Shown here piece by piece: positions 32,828 to 46,200 of a DNA stretch of 64,000 nucleotides. The translations under genes were made by a program, and so were the position numbers. The notes beneath the pieces were generated by a model, which was not told the DNA's origin, ran no database searches, and saw only the letters and a list, made by a program, of their open reading frames with translations. The first letter of the stretch is position 1. Each line of letters opens with the position of its first letter. The stretch comes from Sorghum bicolor (lineage: Eukaryota; Streptophyta; Magnoliopsida; Poales; Poaceae), in contig NC_012871.2 in NCBI RefSeq assembly GCF_000003195.3, positions 4,947,997 through 5,011,996 of the forward strand, given 5' to 3'.

Positions 32828-34081
32828 GTGGCACGAAATCATGTGATTGGCCAGGCTTTGATATTGGTGGTTATTATGTAGCTAGGAGCTAGAAGGGAAA
32901 GGATTGCTTAGTTTGCTCTAGCTAGTTTGATGTAACAACTAACTAACGTGGTGGTCCCAAACGGCAAATATATACATTGTGTCACCCTCAACACCCCCTA
33001 ACCACCACCTTTTGTCTTAGACTTTGTGAAAAAAAATATATTTAACTATATGCACTAATGCACATAATCAACCTACACATGCATAAAAAAAAATTGGGTG
33101 CCTGCATTAGCTAGCTAGCTACTACCTTTGCTACAGCTCTAATGCGTCATAATCTGACTTATGGACAGCTTTCTGAGTTTCAGTTCCCAACTAACAGGTT
33201 CGTATGTAGTACCTATATATATTAATAATATACTACTGCTTAACTTTGTCAAACCAATATTTTTTTATAAATAAACAGTGAGTGTAGTGTCTAAAAAAAG
33301 TTTATGGCTATTATGAAAGGCCTTGGTGACATATATATAATAAATGGGCCAAAATTGTACTGCCTGGCCCATAGCTTGACAATTCTTTTTAAAGCTGTTA
33401 TATATATGACTGCACAAATTAACCAAGGAACCAAGGTAGTAGTAAGTCCAAGAGAAAATAAGAAGAAGAAAAAATGTATATATAATCATATTACGCGTAG
33501 GGCTGAGAAATGTTGCAATTTTGTTTTACTGCACTTTTGTTTTACTGGATGGACAGGGTATTTATCACAATTCAAAGATTTAATTAAGGCCAAGAAAAAA
33601 AGTGAAATGTGTTGCCACAAGGGACTTATATTGAATTCAACAACTCTTGAAAAGAAACATGAAAAAATATGATGACGTAATAATATATAAGTAACTTATT
33701 TGGTGATCCAATAAGAAAATTTTGAGTAGCTAGCTAGGATATACTGGCCGGAGGCCCGGAGAGGATCGAGTTTGGTGGGGATGATGTTTTGCTTTAATTT
33801 CCTTTTTTTGACGCAAAGCTAGCCGCGGTGGTTTTTTATTGCTGGTCAGTGGTCACAATGCAAGCTAGCAAACAATTCAAGTAACCAGAAAGCGAGATGC
33901 ACGCCTGTGAATTGAATTGTGTCGTCTGTATAATAGCTGGCATTGTACACATACATGATCTGTAATGATACGTACGTACATAAATACATAATACTCCTAC
34001 TATATGTCATGCATGTTGCGAATAAAAGGTAATGTGGACACCTTTGTTTGTTGTGTGTACCTGTAGCTGTGGCAGTACAAC

Positions 34082-34132
<51 letters not shown>

Positions 34133-34651
34133 AGAGAGGGAGGTTGTACAATACATGTGCATGTGCGATGTACACGTACACGGCGTGCAAGCCCACAACT
34201 TTTTGGTTAGAAATCATTGGCCGTTGAAAAGTGATGATGTATCGTATCGTGGAGGACACCAACGTACAGAAAGTCATCAGCAACAAACCAAATGCATGCA
34301 GGGTTTAATTACTTGATCAGGTAGCTAACAGTGCATTTCGTCCCCCTTAAACTATGTATGTAATAGCCTCTGGGAGAGGTTAATTGACAGTGCACAGTGC
34401 AGTTCATTTAATTGATCTGTACAATTGTACTAACCAGGAACAAAAAAATGTGTTTGGTCGTTTCACAATTACCATGGTCGAGTGACACATGCATGTGCTT
34501 TGTTTATAGGACTATAGGAGCACCATGCATCATCGCATGCATGTGTGTATGTAAGTGTGTATCCCTGCTAGCTAGATATTCCTTGTCCTCCATATATATA
34601 TCTCAGTAAACTAGTCGTCACGATGCCACCACAATTTTTGTGATGTAAAGG

Positions 34652-34653
<2 letters not shown>

Positions 34654-34729
<76 letters not shown>
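34654..34729. repeat. (TA)38 microsatellite
   Basis: 76 bp of uninterrupted alternating A and T, directly abutting the small TIR element at 34727-34920. Confidence 0.95.
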
Positions 34730-34731
<2 letters not shown>

Positions 34732-34920
34732 TACACCGCAAGTCAAAACTAAGCAGAAAAAATACTGAGCAATACTGAACAACGTTCGGTATCATCCAGT
34801 CGTACATCCAGGACCACAAAATACTGAATAATACTGAAACACGGGTACGGAACAATACTGAAATTGGTTCAATATAACATTTTGGTGTAGAATAGTATTT
34901 TACACCTAGGGTGTAGAATA
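34727..34920. mobile_element. Small TIR element inserted in or beside the TA microsatellite
   Basis: ATTCTACACC at the left end and GGTGTAGAAT at the right end are inverted matches, flanked by TA. A second GGTGTAGAATA occurs at about 34893, so the right end is duplicated. The interior has four AATACTGA motifs (from 34762 to 34861). About 190 bp, non-coding. TA-target MITEs near microsatellites are known in grasses; the family is not named. Confidence 0.5.
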
Positions 34921-36696
34921 GCACTTGTGTGTGTATATATGCCATGCGCTGATAGATCGACCACACAAAATCTGAACATTAATTTCTCACACATGCATGT
35001 AGAGATTTACACTGAAGATGTAACAACATTGCCTGGGGATATGATGCATGTCAGGTCGTTCATCAAAGACATATATATATCGTCCTTGTTTTTCAAACTT
35101 CCAGGCTACAAGAAAGTGACGCAGCGTTATGTTGTGACTTGTGAGAGAAAGAAGATGACAACTTGCCTGAGCGATATGGGAGAGGTGAGATAGCTAGCTA
35201 GGCAACCACGACATTCATATGCGAGACTTTAGCAAACGCATGATCAAAACCCTAAGAAACCGCATCCTATACATGACCTTAATTATAGTTAGTTCATACT
35301 CCTTGCTGGTGATCCTGCTGGTTCCTAATGGAGAGAGGCATGGATAGATAGATCTAGAATCATGATATGCATATAGCTATATAAATAAGTTTGCTAAATT
35401 ATTATTCTTTATTGGTTCACAAGACCATATATATAGCAATATAATTAATTAATTCACAAAAAATATAGCAATATAATTATAGAAACACTACCCAATTTAG
35501 GCTACAAGACAATAGAATCGAACATAGATCCAAGAAGAACCACTACTAGTCCACAAATTAAAGGGTAGGTCATGTTGAGCATATTACAAAATTCAAATAA
35601 CATTAGTTTGCAATTCCAAAGAACTAATGCTTCCAATGAAAAATTGAGAAGATGGATGATTTCAAACTTCAATAGGATCCACTATTTTTTGGTCAATAAA
35701 AACAAATTTAGTCTAAAGTTCGGTCTGATCCAGCCCATTTGCACCACCATTGTCATTCAAAACAATATTTCATTGGGTTGATCTCTCGTGACAAGATCAA
35801 GTGACCGAGTCTGAGCCCACCCATGTTCCCCTCCCCCCCCTCCCCTCGCCCTCGTTGCTCAACACTAAAATAAAAAAGGAAAGTCTAGCCAATAACATAA
35901 AACTGGTAATGTTTTTCGTGAGTTAGCCTCACATCGACACTCCTAATCCTAACCCAATTTAGAAGGTGTTAATAGTGATGGGAAGATCGTCGCCGCCATA
36001 CATTGACGACCACATGTGGAGCATTGACCACAAGCACCACGTACCACGAGTCCACTTTGACTTCTTTGCCATGCCTACCTCAACCACGAATGGGACATCG
36101 GCGAGGATATCAACATCTTCTTCTACAAACAAAGGTCTAAGGAGCAGTTTGATGGTGCCGCATGTGGTTGCACTTGTGCGTTGGCATGAGGCGACCTAAC
36201 GATGCCACACCACCTTCCTCGCGCACTTGTCCTCTCTGGCGTTAGCCTCTACCGTGGACGCGAACGTGAAAAGCAAAGCAAAGGGGAAATGAGTTTGGTC
36301 ATCTAGTTGGCACTGACCTGTCTTAGTTGAGGTTGAGAAGACTTTGACTTTGGACTTTTTGTGTTAACAAGATTTGAGACAAAGTTGGAGGTAATCGGGC
36401 CATAAAATGGTTCAATTGTTGAGAGAAGACTATCATAGGAATGAGGTGTTGTAAGGATTTACTGAGACATAGTCTTGGTTTATACGGTGGGGATTGTGTA
36501 CACAAATAAGAGAAGATGTGTGCATATATATACATAAGAGGAAACATATATAAGTTGGATGACATAGATTTGTGCTTCAGAGCAGTACGGTCATTTAGGC
36601 ATGGAAAGGTTGTGCACAACTCCTAACAATGTGAAATGGTTCTCAGGGTCTATGAAAGCTCCTTAAAAATGATTTAAAAGGTATTTGAGACCTAGA

Positions 36697-37004
36697 ATGC
36701 AAGAGTTTTTTTTTTGAGAGAAGCCATTTGGCGCACTTTATTAATCTCCAACAAAATTACATCATTCACCAAAGCTTTCTAGGATAATGCTAGGGGGTCC
36801 ATCGACCCAATTACATGATACTTTCGATACCATTGCTTCTCTAGATATCTCATGTGCTTCTGTATTGACTTCCCGATGAATATGATCAATAGAAATCGAT
36901 GCAAAATCTTGCCACACTTGGACGCATTCTTCATAAATTGGAGCACTAGCTGTTGCAGACATTCCCTGTTGTTTCATCGTATCGACCACTTCCATGCAAG
37001 AGTT
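36697..37004 (-). mobile_element. 5'-truncated LINE insertion (RNase H end) with target-site duplication
   Basis: ATGCAAGAGTT occurs at 36697-36707 and again at 36994-37004. Between them, on the minus strand, is a fragment whose frame reads VVDTMKQQGMSATASAPIYE, then IDHIHREVNTEAHEISREAM and WVDGPPSIIL. This is the typical C-terminal RNase H-like end of plant LINE ORF2. It ends in a short 3' UTR and a poly(A) run, seen as poly-T at 36707-36715. Target-primed insertion of a 5'-truncated LINE explains every part. It is dead. Confidence 0.85.
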
Positions 37005-37800
37005 GGATTGCTTGAACCATGCCTAAATTTGGATAATTTGACTTGGCCACAGAAGAGAGGACAAGTAGCTAGAACCTAGGAGTACCAACACTAGCAAGTT
37101 TAGGTGTGACATGAAATTACATGTAACAAAACATGACATCTGTTAAAAAAGGGTTGGAAAGTGGATGTGAATCATGAGGACAGATCGGTCAGGGGGATCC
37201 TCACAAAGGTACATTGGCAAGAAGGCTTGAGCATGCATGGAAATCAAGAATGGATAGAACACTTGCAAAGAAAAGCAACAAACTTAGAGTTAAGCTGACG
37301 GTTTATAGAAGAAGATGACAAGCTTATATGAATCCATGATAAAAAAGAGAGGCACATATTAGATGATAAAGGTTTTTTTCTAGAAAGGGTGTAGGAACAC
37401 TTTGGAAGAGAAGACAGGTGTTAGGTCCAATGTAAGATAATGGTCTTCCTGAGGTTAGAGAAGGGAATGGATTTGAAAGGGGCACTACTGATGATAAGAA
37501 GGTGCATATGTGTTATTTCACAACAACTATGATGACAGTTCGCCTTGATGCCTACAAGCATTTATAAGATTACCCATGCTGCTTCAGCCCACATGGAGTT
37601 TGGGTTCTATCGTGGCACCGTTAGAGATATAATCATGTTGTTGTAGAGTGCACCACCAATGAACATATTATCAAAAGGGCTGATGCAAGGGAGGTTAGAA
37701 AAAAGGTTGTGAAAATGCATAAGAATAATGATAGATTGTGTAGGTTCATGCCATGGGCTTGGGCTTGTTAGGATAACTTGAGAAAAAGTGTATTTGGGCT
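37005..37800. other. Intergenic, nothing recognised
   Basis: AT-rich with short frames. A CACTACTGATG at about 37484 could be the far end of the CACTA element ending at 38701, but it shares little beyond CACTA. Confidence 0.4.
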
Positions 37801-38701
37801 ACTAAATGAACTCAAATGAGAAAATTCTTAACTACAAAGTTTAAAATGTTGCCAAGTACTACAACTTTGGTATAGGATGTATCTCCATTAGAGATAGTTT
37901 AAAAAATTCAAAAAATTAAGTCTCAAAAGATTTGAATTTGAAACATATATTTGAGACATGACTTTAAATAAAAAACTTGTCAATATGAAATATATAGATC
38001 AGGTTGGCCACTAGACTTTTGTATTAACTATCTGAACAATTATCGTTTAGGAATTCTAAATTTTAAATTTCAAAATCTATAACTTTTGAACACATATTTG
38101 GGACACTAAACATTTCCAAATTAAAAACTTCTCAACTACGAAGTTATAGATACTAGTGCGGACTATAACTTTTATCCAGACCATGTCAACATCTAATATT
38201 GTTTGATAATTTTAAATTTTAAATTTTAAAATATGTGCAGTTACAAAAATATTTTGGGACCCTAAACAGTTTTAATTCAAAAACTTTTCAATTATAAAGT
38301 TGTAAATCTCATCGAGGGCTACAACTTTGATATAAAGTTTATCTACATCCGAGTTCATATGAAAAAGTTATAAATTATTTATAATACAACCATTAATTAA
38401 TCAATTAATAGAGGTGATTGCCTTAAATGCTCATCTCAGTTAATAACAATTAATGGAGACGATTGGTTTACGTAGTCTCTTGGTTAATCCATTAATAGAG
38501 TCGGTTAGTTTAGAGCAACCATCTCGGTTAATGGATGATTATTCGAGACAGTTACATTACGTGGCCCACCTCCGTTAACTTATTACCGAAGCGGTTTTTG
38601 GGCCGACAACCCGGCTACGATTAACCGAGGCGGGCTGCTAGTCGAACTGCCTCTGAGGGGGGGTTTCAAAACGCCTCCTAAAAGTTTTTTTGGTAGTAGT
38701 G
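37800..38701. mobile_element. CACTA-type transposon terminal region
   Basis: The right border reads GTTTTTTTGGTAGTAGTG, which in reverse begins CACTACTACCAAAAAAAC, a CACTA terminus. Inside lie GC-rich subterminal repeats (TTAACCGAGGCGGG and variants such as CTCCGTTAAC and TCTCGGTTAA). Then come at least three imperfect 150-170 bp units with AAAACTTxTCAAxTAC.AAGTT followed by TACAACTTTGATATAAAGTT-like sequence, as found in grass CACTA elements. No transposase here; the left terminus was not identified. Confidence 0.65.
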
Positions 38702-39680
38702 CATAATATTTTTGCATACTTAGCCATTATTGACAAATGATCGCCGAGCTAGACCTATGATAAATCACAATTGTTGCAGAACCAAGTAGCATCTTAAAAT
38801 TCGTGGCCTACAATCATAGTCGTTAAAATCTTACCGCGTGATTTTAAAACCTTATGATCTCAGTTATCAGATTGATTATATTATTCTATTAATATAAGTA
38901 GAATCTATGATTTTACGATAGAATCATAACTAGTCTGGTCACAAAATTAAGAATTGTAACCTTAATATCAATGCTTTGGTCATGAACCAAACATAATTCA
39001 ACTTTGGAATAGTCCACACCTTATAGCATCTAGGGGTGGAGCTGCGTTGCTCCTAGGGGGTGCAAATGCACCCCCAAAAAAATTCAAAAACAATAGATTT
39101 GATTAAAATTTCATCATATATGTATCCCCTACAACCTATCTTTATGCACCCACAAGATAAGTGTAACCCCTTCTAATTTGCTCTAACTTTGCCATTAGCA
39201 TCCATGGTGTATAGTGCCCCAGGAAGTGTCGAAAGCTATGACAAATCACTTATCTAACAAAACTTCATGGAGTTGCTAATGCGGGTCCCATGGTACAATT
39301 TTTTTTTGTTTTCTTCTCCTCCTACCTATGCATACATGAGTATTTTTTTTTATTGCTAGAACCATATGCTCAGATAGGCATATCGATCTCTCAAGCTTTT
39401 TCTCATAGCACGTCCCTCACCTCTCAGGTGTACAACAGTGGTGCTAACTTAAAATTTTTTCCCTTTGCACCTTTGAAAAACTTACACTAGAGCTTCTCTT
39501 ACAAGTACAACATATCCAGTTTGCATATTGAACTCGGATTGATCGAAAAAAAAAGATCAACATCTGTTGAGGAATCACTCCACCCTAGAATTTTTTTGCT
39601 ACTAACATGTAGGAACACCGTACACATATTGGTTTCGTCGTCTCCAAGCGATGAGCTGATGACGATCGGATTCGAACTAT
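38702..39680. other. Intergenic, possible hAT-like remnant
   Basis: 39030-39290 begins TAGGGGTGGAGCTGCG and contains TGCACCCCCAAAAAAATTC, a pattern often seen in grass hAT-type MITEs. No inverted partner was found. The rest is AT-rich, unassigned. Confidence 0.3.
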
Positions 39681-40057
39681 CTATTTCTCTCTCTCCAGGG
39701 CACTTGACCGTCTCCTCGCTCGGGATTTCCGGATCGCGGCGACCGGGGCTCTGCCATCCTCCGTCCGCGGCCGGCGGCCGGTGGCGTTGGCTGGCTCGGC
39801 AGTGTCGGCCACGCGCCGCTCGTTGTGCCGCCCGCGCGTAGGGCGCCACAGCGGATCCGCTCGCGAATCGGATCTCACCGGCGCTTCGACAGGTCGTCGT
39901 GGCTCGGGATCGCGACCAGGCAGCAGGCGAAATCTATTTCGGATCACGTGCTTGACTCCTGCCTTCAGACACATACGATAAGAGGCTCTTCCTTCTTCAT
40001 CCCTTTTCCCAGTTCTTTGTTCTTGGTTTTTTTTCTTTTTTGTAGCTTCATGGGGAG

Positions 40058-43000
40058 ATGAGGCTAAAGAACAGACGCTTGACGTTAGCTCCTAACTCGC
40101 TCAAGGCGCTACGGTCTGTGCCGATCTCCGATGAAAAGGAGGAATCGAATGTTAAGCGCCAGGAGGCAGGTAGAGCTGCTCTGTCTAGGGTGATTGATTT
40201 TGTGGTGGACTCGACTCGTAAGCCTTCGCCGATTCATGCTGTTCAGGAGCATGCATCTCCAATCAAGTCTAAATTTTGGGCACAATGTAATGACCCTGAT
40301 TTGGTTGATTTGGATGATGAAGATGTTCCATCGACACCTGAATTTATCAATCAGACTCAGGCGGAGGGTTTCACTTTACATCAGTTGATGGTTGCCGAAA
40401 AGGCGCTTGATTAGGGTAACTCGAATCCGAGTTCTAGTGATGTTCGGCTTGCAAATTCAATTGTATCCAAGTTAGTTCAAACAAAAACTGTTGGGTTACC
40501 ATGGAAAGGTCCTTTGCCTCCTCCTAGAATTTCCCCACCGAGAACACTAGGAGATGCCATTGCAAAGGCTGTTGTGCACCAATCCTCATCAGGTTGCAAT
40601 AGATTCTCTTACTCGATGAACTTTGGCTCATCTGGGTTGGGATCTATGCGCAATCCGGAGAGGGATGCTTCAAAGAATTTTGTCCCGGACCCAACTTCAA
40701 AGGGGCCGGAGGTTCACTTTCCCCCGCTATCCCCTGCGCACACTCCAGAACAAGGACGAACTAAGGGAAAGCCTAAGCCGCTGGCAGCAGTCCGTCTCGG
40801 GCCTGACAGGTGGTTCCGGCCCATGAAGGGTTTGTACGCGTTGTTCTCCCGAACAGGGACCAGACCGAGCCGCACGAGAACCCTTCCAGCGCCGTCACCC
40901 AAACCACTGCTCGCATCTCCATCCCAGACGTTCGCGGAAGTCGTGAGACGGGGGAGAACAATGGCGACTCCAGGCAACAGCGGCTCTGGGCGTGGGGGGA
41001 GAGGCTACGATGCAAGATACGATCCAGGTTTCCAACCTGGATTCAACCCGGGCGTGGTGGCCGCGGTGGTGGACGAGGTTTTGTTTCCCATCGTGGTCGC
41101 GGCGGATTCAGTGGATACTACAACCAAGGCACAAGGAATAGCGGTGCCCACTTCTATGGTGGCGCAAGAACATACGGAGGAGATCGAGGGAATGGTAGGC
41201 GCCGGGGTAGAGGGGGATGGTAGAATGCTACCTACCCAACCTAATTACCTGGCCCCTCGCTTTCCTCATGGAGGCTACGGCGAGGCAGACGGCTATCGGC
41301 AACCGCACACAGGCCATCAGCTTGCTGCTGGGTTGCCTCACCAAGGGGGTCTCCACTCGCGACCTGATGAAACCAGGCAGCTGCAGGGTGGCGCACAGCC
41401 TTCTTAGCAAGGCGTGGCTACCGGCCAGGGAGGGCCTGGAGGCAACAAGGCCATGGTCGCTGTGCACGGTGGCACCAGTGCCATGGTCGCTGCTCACCAG
41501 GTACCGCAACAGGTGAAGGGTGCAGAAGTTGTACCTGGAGGCGTCGAAACACCAGCGGCAAGAGAAGACTCGGCAACGGCGGCTGCTCCTGCCTCCACGA
41601 AGGCTCCAGAACCAACAAAGGCTGCTGAACAACAAGTTTCAGATGTCCCAGAGTCATCGGCGAAAGGTGCACATAAAAATAAAAATAAACCCTATTGCTG
41701 GAGATGTCGTACAAAGGGGCACACTATTCATGATTGTTCCATGGTGCTCTGCTGTGAGATGTGTTACGGCGATCATAACACTAAGGTATGCCCACATAAT
41801 AAAAAATCAGCTATGGGTGCTATTCCTTGTGGTTATGCCGTGGAGGGCCTGGGATTTTATTTTATCCCAGTTCCTGCAAATCCTAGAGTGAATGTTCATG
41901 AAACTAGAGCGATGGTACGTGTTTTGGAAGGTTCTTTTACTGTCAATCAGTTGGCGGTGGAACTGGAAATGGAAAAATTCCGTCCAGACAAAAACCATAA
42001 ATGGGAGATCCAAACAACTGGGACAGGTGCTTTTATTATAAACTTCCCCTCTGCTGAACTGTTAGATCAAGTGGTTAATTGGGGCCCTATGAATGCAAAG
42101 GGAGTAGAAGGAAAAATTCAGTTTGAAAAAGGAACTGATATTGAAGTTGACAAATATGAAATTGAGAAGGTGTGGGTGCAGTTCAGAGGATTACCCAGTG
42201 AGTTCAAGGAATTTCCCATAATATGGGCAGTTGGAACTATCCTGGGTGTGCCTCGGGCGATAGACACTATCTTCACTAAGAACACTGGGAGACCTAGGAT
42301 GAAAATTGCTGTGCTGGACCCAAAGCTTATCCCAGATTTTGTGGATGTGGTTATTGGGGATTTTGTCTATGGGTTACAGTTTGCAGTCGAGGTAGAATCC
42401 CCTACTGGTGAGCCCCATCTAATTGATATGGACTCTACCAATGAGGGAGACCCTAAAGAAGATGATCCAAAAAAAGTGAACCCCCCAAGGGAGTAAACCC
42501 TGAGGAAAATATGGATGTAGATGGCAAAGATGCAGATCCTCAGGCTCCAGGTCTTGGCTATGGTGCGCCACCCTCTACAGGCCATCAGGTCACCAAAAAT
42601 GGGACGGAACTGCTGGTGGGTGATGGGGCGTTTACCGCTGTCCAAGGCAAGGGTGCACAAAAGATCAGGCCTAAAGCCGTCCTATCTCATTCCGGTGGAA
42701 TGTTGGGCGAAAATGGGACTTGGTCAGCCTCTGTGCTACCAACAAAGCATGACTCTGGGACATCTTTAAAAAAATTCAGCAGCGCTTCACCTTCATCAGT
42801 GAGATCTAGCAAGAGGCATGTTGGAACCATGGACTTGAACTCCACTGAGAAGGCAGCGAAGCTGAAAGCTAGGAAGAACTTGGACTCGCCAACAGAAGAA
42901 GGTAATTTGAAACAACCTTACTCTTTTATTTCTCGTGATGATGCCTCAATTTTATATGCTTCAAGGTCTTTAGGGGTTGTTTTAGGTGACAATGATAAAG

Positions 43001-43287
43001 CTGTTTTTAACTCATTAAAACGTTTGAAAGACCTAGAGTTTTCTAGGTTGGTGGAAAGTGAAAAGCTACGAAAACAAAGTTCTTTAGCTGTAGAAGCCGC
43101 TTCAACGGTTTGCTCTACTGAGGATAATTTAGATTTAGAGACTTTAAATCTAGTTTATTCAGAGATTGCTGAGGGGCTTGGTGATGGGGGTTGTGATCCG
43201 TTGATCTTACAAACACCTATATCACAAAAGGCAAGCGTCCAGCTCCGAAATAAAAAGAGAAATAAAAAGAAATATAGTTCAAGATGA
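40058..43287 (+). pseudogene. LINE ORF1 (RNA-binding, zinc-knuckle protein), broken
   Basis: Frame 40058-40414 meets a TAG and resumes in the same frame at about 40415-41050. A Gly/Arg-rich RGG stretch (GRGGRGGGRGFVSHRGRGGF) is in another frame (41050-41220). The first frame returns at 41414-42496, and the last part (42511-43287) is again shifted, at an A/C run near 42470. Two CCHC-type knuckles lie at about 41690-41800 (CWRCRTKGHTIHDC and CEMCYGDHNTKVC). A DUF4283-like segment follows (WEIQTTGTGAFIINFPSAEL). ORF1 proteins of this type coat LINE RNA. The stop TGA overlaps the ORF2 start. Confidence 0.75.
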
Positions 43288-46200
43288 AAGGGATATTCTG
43301 GAATTGTAATGGCTTTGCTGATTTTAAGAAATACAGATTTTTGTCAGATCTAACAAAGGAGAAGAGTCTAGACTTCATTGCACTATCAGAAACTGGTCGA
43401 GCTTCTTTCTCACCAAATATTCTTAGCACCATTTGTGCTGGTCGGGATTTTATCTGGCACTGTATGGCGCCGAGAGGCAGATCTGGTGGTATGATTCTAG
43501 GCATCCATTTGTTAACTTTTGACATAGGAGAAATTGAGGAGGGAGATTTTTTAATAAGGTTTAAATTAAGACACAAAGAGCATGATCTTAAATTTAATCT
43601 AATATCAGTTTATGGGCCTGCTCAAGTAGATCAAAAGGCAAATTTCTTGTTTGAATTGGTGCGGGTTTGTTCAAAGGACACTATACCTATTATTATAGGT
43701 GGTGACTTCAATATTATCCGTAGACCTGATGAGAAAAATAATGATAACTACAATGATAGATGGCCGTTTATGTTTAACGCAGTCATTGACAGCCTGAACC
43801 TCAGAGAGCTGGAGTTGGCAGGTAGAAAGTTCACTTGGGCAAATAATATGCCAAATCAAACCTTCAAAAAATTGGACAGAGTTCTAGTTTGCACAGATTT
43901 TGAGGAGCACTTCCCACATACCTCGGTACACGCTCTTAATAGAGAAATTTCTGACCATACACCCTTGTTAGTCTCCACAAATAATTCATCGACAACTTAC
44001 CAGCCCCAGTTCAAGTTTGAATTAGGTTGGTTATTGAGAGATGGATTTTGAGAAATGGTGTCAGAGGTGTGGCAGAACACTGAGGTCTCAGGATCGCCTA
44101 TCGAAAGGTGGCAGATAAAAATTAGAAGACTGAGACAACACCTTAGAGGTTGGGCAAAACACACTAGTGGAATTTATAAAAAAGAAAAAGCTTCTCTTCT
44201 AAATAAACTAGACGAGTTGGACAAAAAATCAGAGATTGTAGAGTTAAATGAGTCTGAAAGAAATTTAAAACATGTCCTAAATGAAAGACTTACGGAGCTG
44301 CTGAGAGAAGAGGAAATTAAATGGTACCAAAGGGCTAAAGTAAAGCATCTACTAGAAGGCGATGCTAATACAAAGTATTTCCATCTTTTAGCCAATGGTA
44401 GGCACAGGAAGACTCGTATTTTCTACCTTGAGGATGGGGAGAATATTATAACTGGTGATGCTCAACTTAAACAGCATATTACCAGTTATTATAGGAACCT
44501 GTTTGGTCCGGGTGAAACATCGCTATTTTTTTTAGATGAAACGCAGACGACAGACATACCACAGGTCTCGAATCTAGAAAATGAATTCTTAACTACCCCA
44601 TTCACCGAGGAGGAAGTTAGAATAGCAATTTTCCAAATGGAACATAATAAGGCACCTGGACCAGATGGTTTCCCTCCAGAATTTTATCAAGTTTTTTGGG
44701 CTCTAATAAAAAACGATTTGATGGCTTTGTTCTCAGATTTCCATCAGGGAACCTTACCTCTAAATCGACTGAATTTTGGTAATATTATTTTATTGCCCAA
44801 GAAGTCGGATGCAAGAGTCATTCAACAATACATACCCATATGTTTGTTGAATGTATCTTTCAAGATTTTTACCAAGGTGGCAACAAATAGATTATCTACG
44901 ATTGCTCAAAAACTGATAAGACCAACTCAAACAGCCTTCCTACCAGGGAGGAATATTATGGAGGGTGTTGTTATTCTGCATGAAACTATTCATGAGTTAC
45001 ACACCAAAAAGCAAGATGGAGTTATTTTTAAAATAGACTTTGAGAAAGCTTATGACAAAGTAAATTGGAACTTTTTACAGCAAACCTTAAGAATGAAAGG
45101 TTTCTCACAGAAATGGTGTCAATGGGTACAACACTTCACGCAAGGGGGTAATGTTAACATTAAAGTTAATGATCAGCTAGGCGCTTACTTTCAGACAAAG
45201 AAAGGTCTGAGACAGGGTGACCCCATGTCGCCAATACTATTCAATATAGTGGTAGATATGTTGGCCATACTAATAACGAGAGCAAAAGATGCAGGACAAG
45301 TAGAAGGGGTTATTCCTCACCTTATTTAGGATGGTTTATCCATCCTTCAGTATGCGGATGGTACAGTGATCTTTATGAGCCATGATGTTGACAAAGCTGT
45401 TAATATGAAATTATTGCTAAGCACTTTTGAACAATTATCAGGCTTAAAAATAAACTTTCACAAAAGCGAAATCTTTTGCTTCGGGAAAGCAAAAGATCAT
45501 GAAGATTTCTATTCGCAACTATTTGGATGTGCCTTAGGAAAATACCCCTTTCGTTACTTGGGCCTACCTATGCATTTTAGAAAGCTGCTTAACAAAGATT
45601 GGAAACATATTGAGGAACGAATTGAGAAACGCCTTAGCGGCTCGAAAGGCAAGATGCTAACATCGGGTGGGCGTTTAGTACTTATAAACTCGGTGTTGTC
45701 TAGCTTGCCAATGTTTATGATGTCTTTCTTTGAGCTACCAAAAGGGGTACTAGAAAAGTTAGATGCCTTTAGGTCTCGTTTCTATTGGCAGAATGACCAA
45801 CACAAAAAAAATACAGACTAGCTAAATGGAATATTATGTGCCAACCAAAAGACCAAGGTGGTTTGGGAATTCAAAATTTGGAAATACAAAACAAATGTTT
45901 GCTTAGTAAGTGGTTGTTTAAATTATTAAATGAAGACGGTCTGTGCCAAGAGTTGCTAAGAAATAAATATATTAAAGACAAAACTTTAGGAGGCTGTGAA
46001 AAAAGCCTATGGATTCGCATTTCTGGAAAAGTCTTATGAATGTAAAAGATAGTTTCTTTGGCATAGGACATTTCATTGTCAAAGATGGCACCCAAACAAG
46101 ATTTTGGGCTGATACTTGGCTGGGCAATAAACCACTTAAAGACAAGTTCCCTGCATTGTTTAACATTGTAAGAAGAAAACAAGATTCAATTGCGACAGTG

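Larger units (their letters stand above)
32830..36690. other. Intergenic, simple repeats and small elements
   Basis: No protein gene supported. GA microsatellite at 34084-34130 (about 23 units). 35966-36200 has a short GC-richer open frame (MGRSSPPYIDDHMWSIDHKH) with no recognised domain. A poly-C run lies near 35835. Abundant GCTAGCTAG and ATATAT tracts. Confidence 0.5.

Noticed and set aside
39499..40061. Several overlapping 66-116 aa ORFs on both strands
   Set aside because: They lie in the GC-rich 5' region of the LINE; none is conserved-looking and none connects to ORF1.
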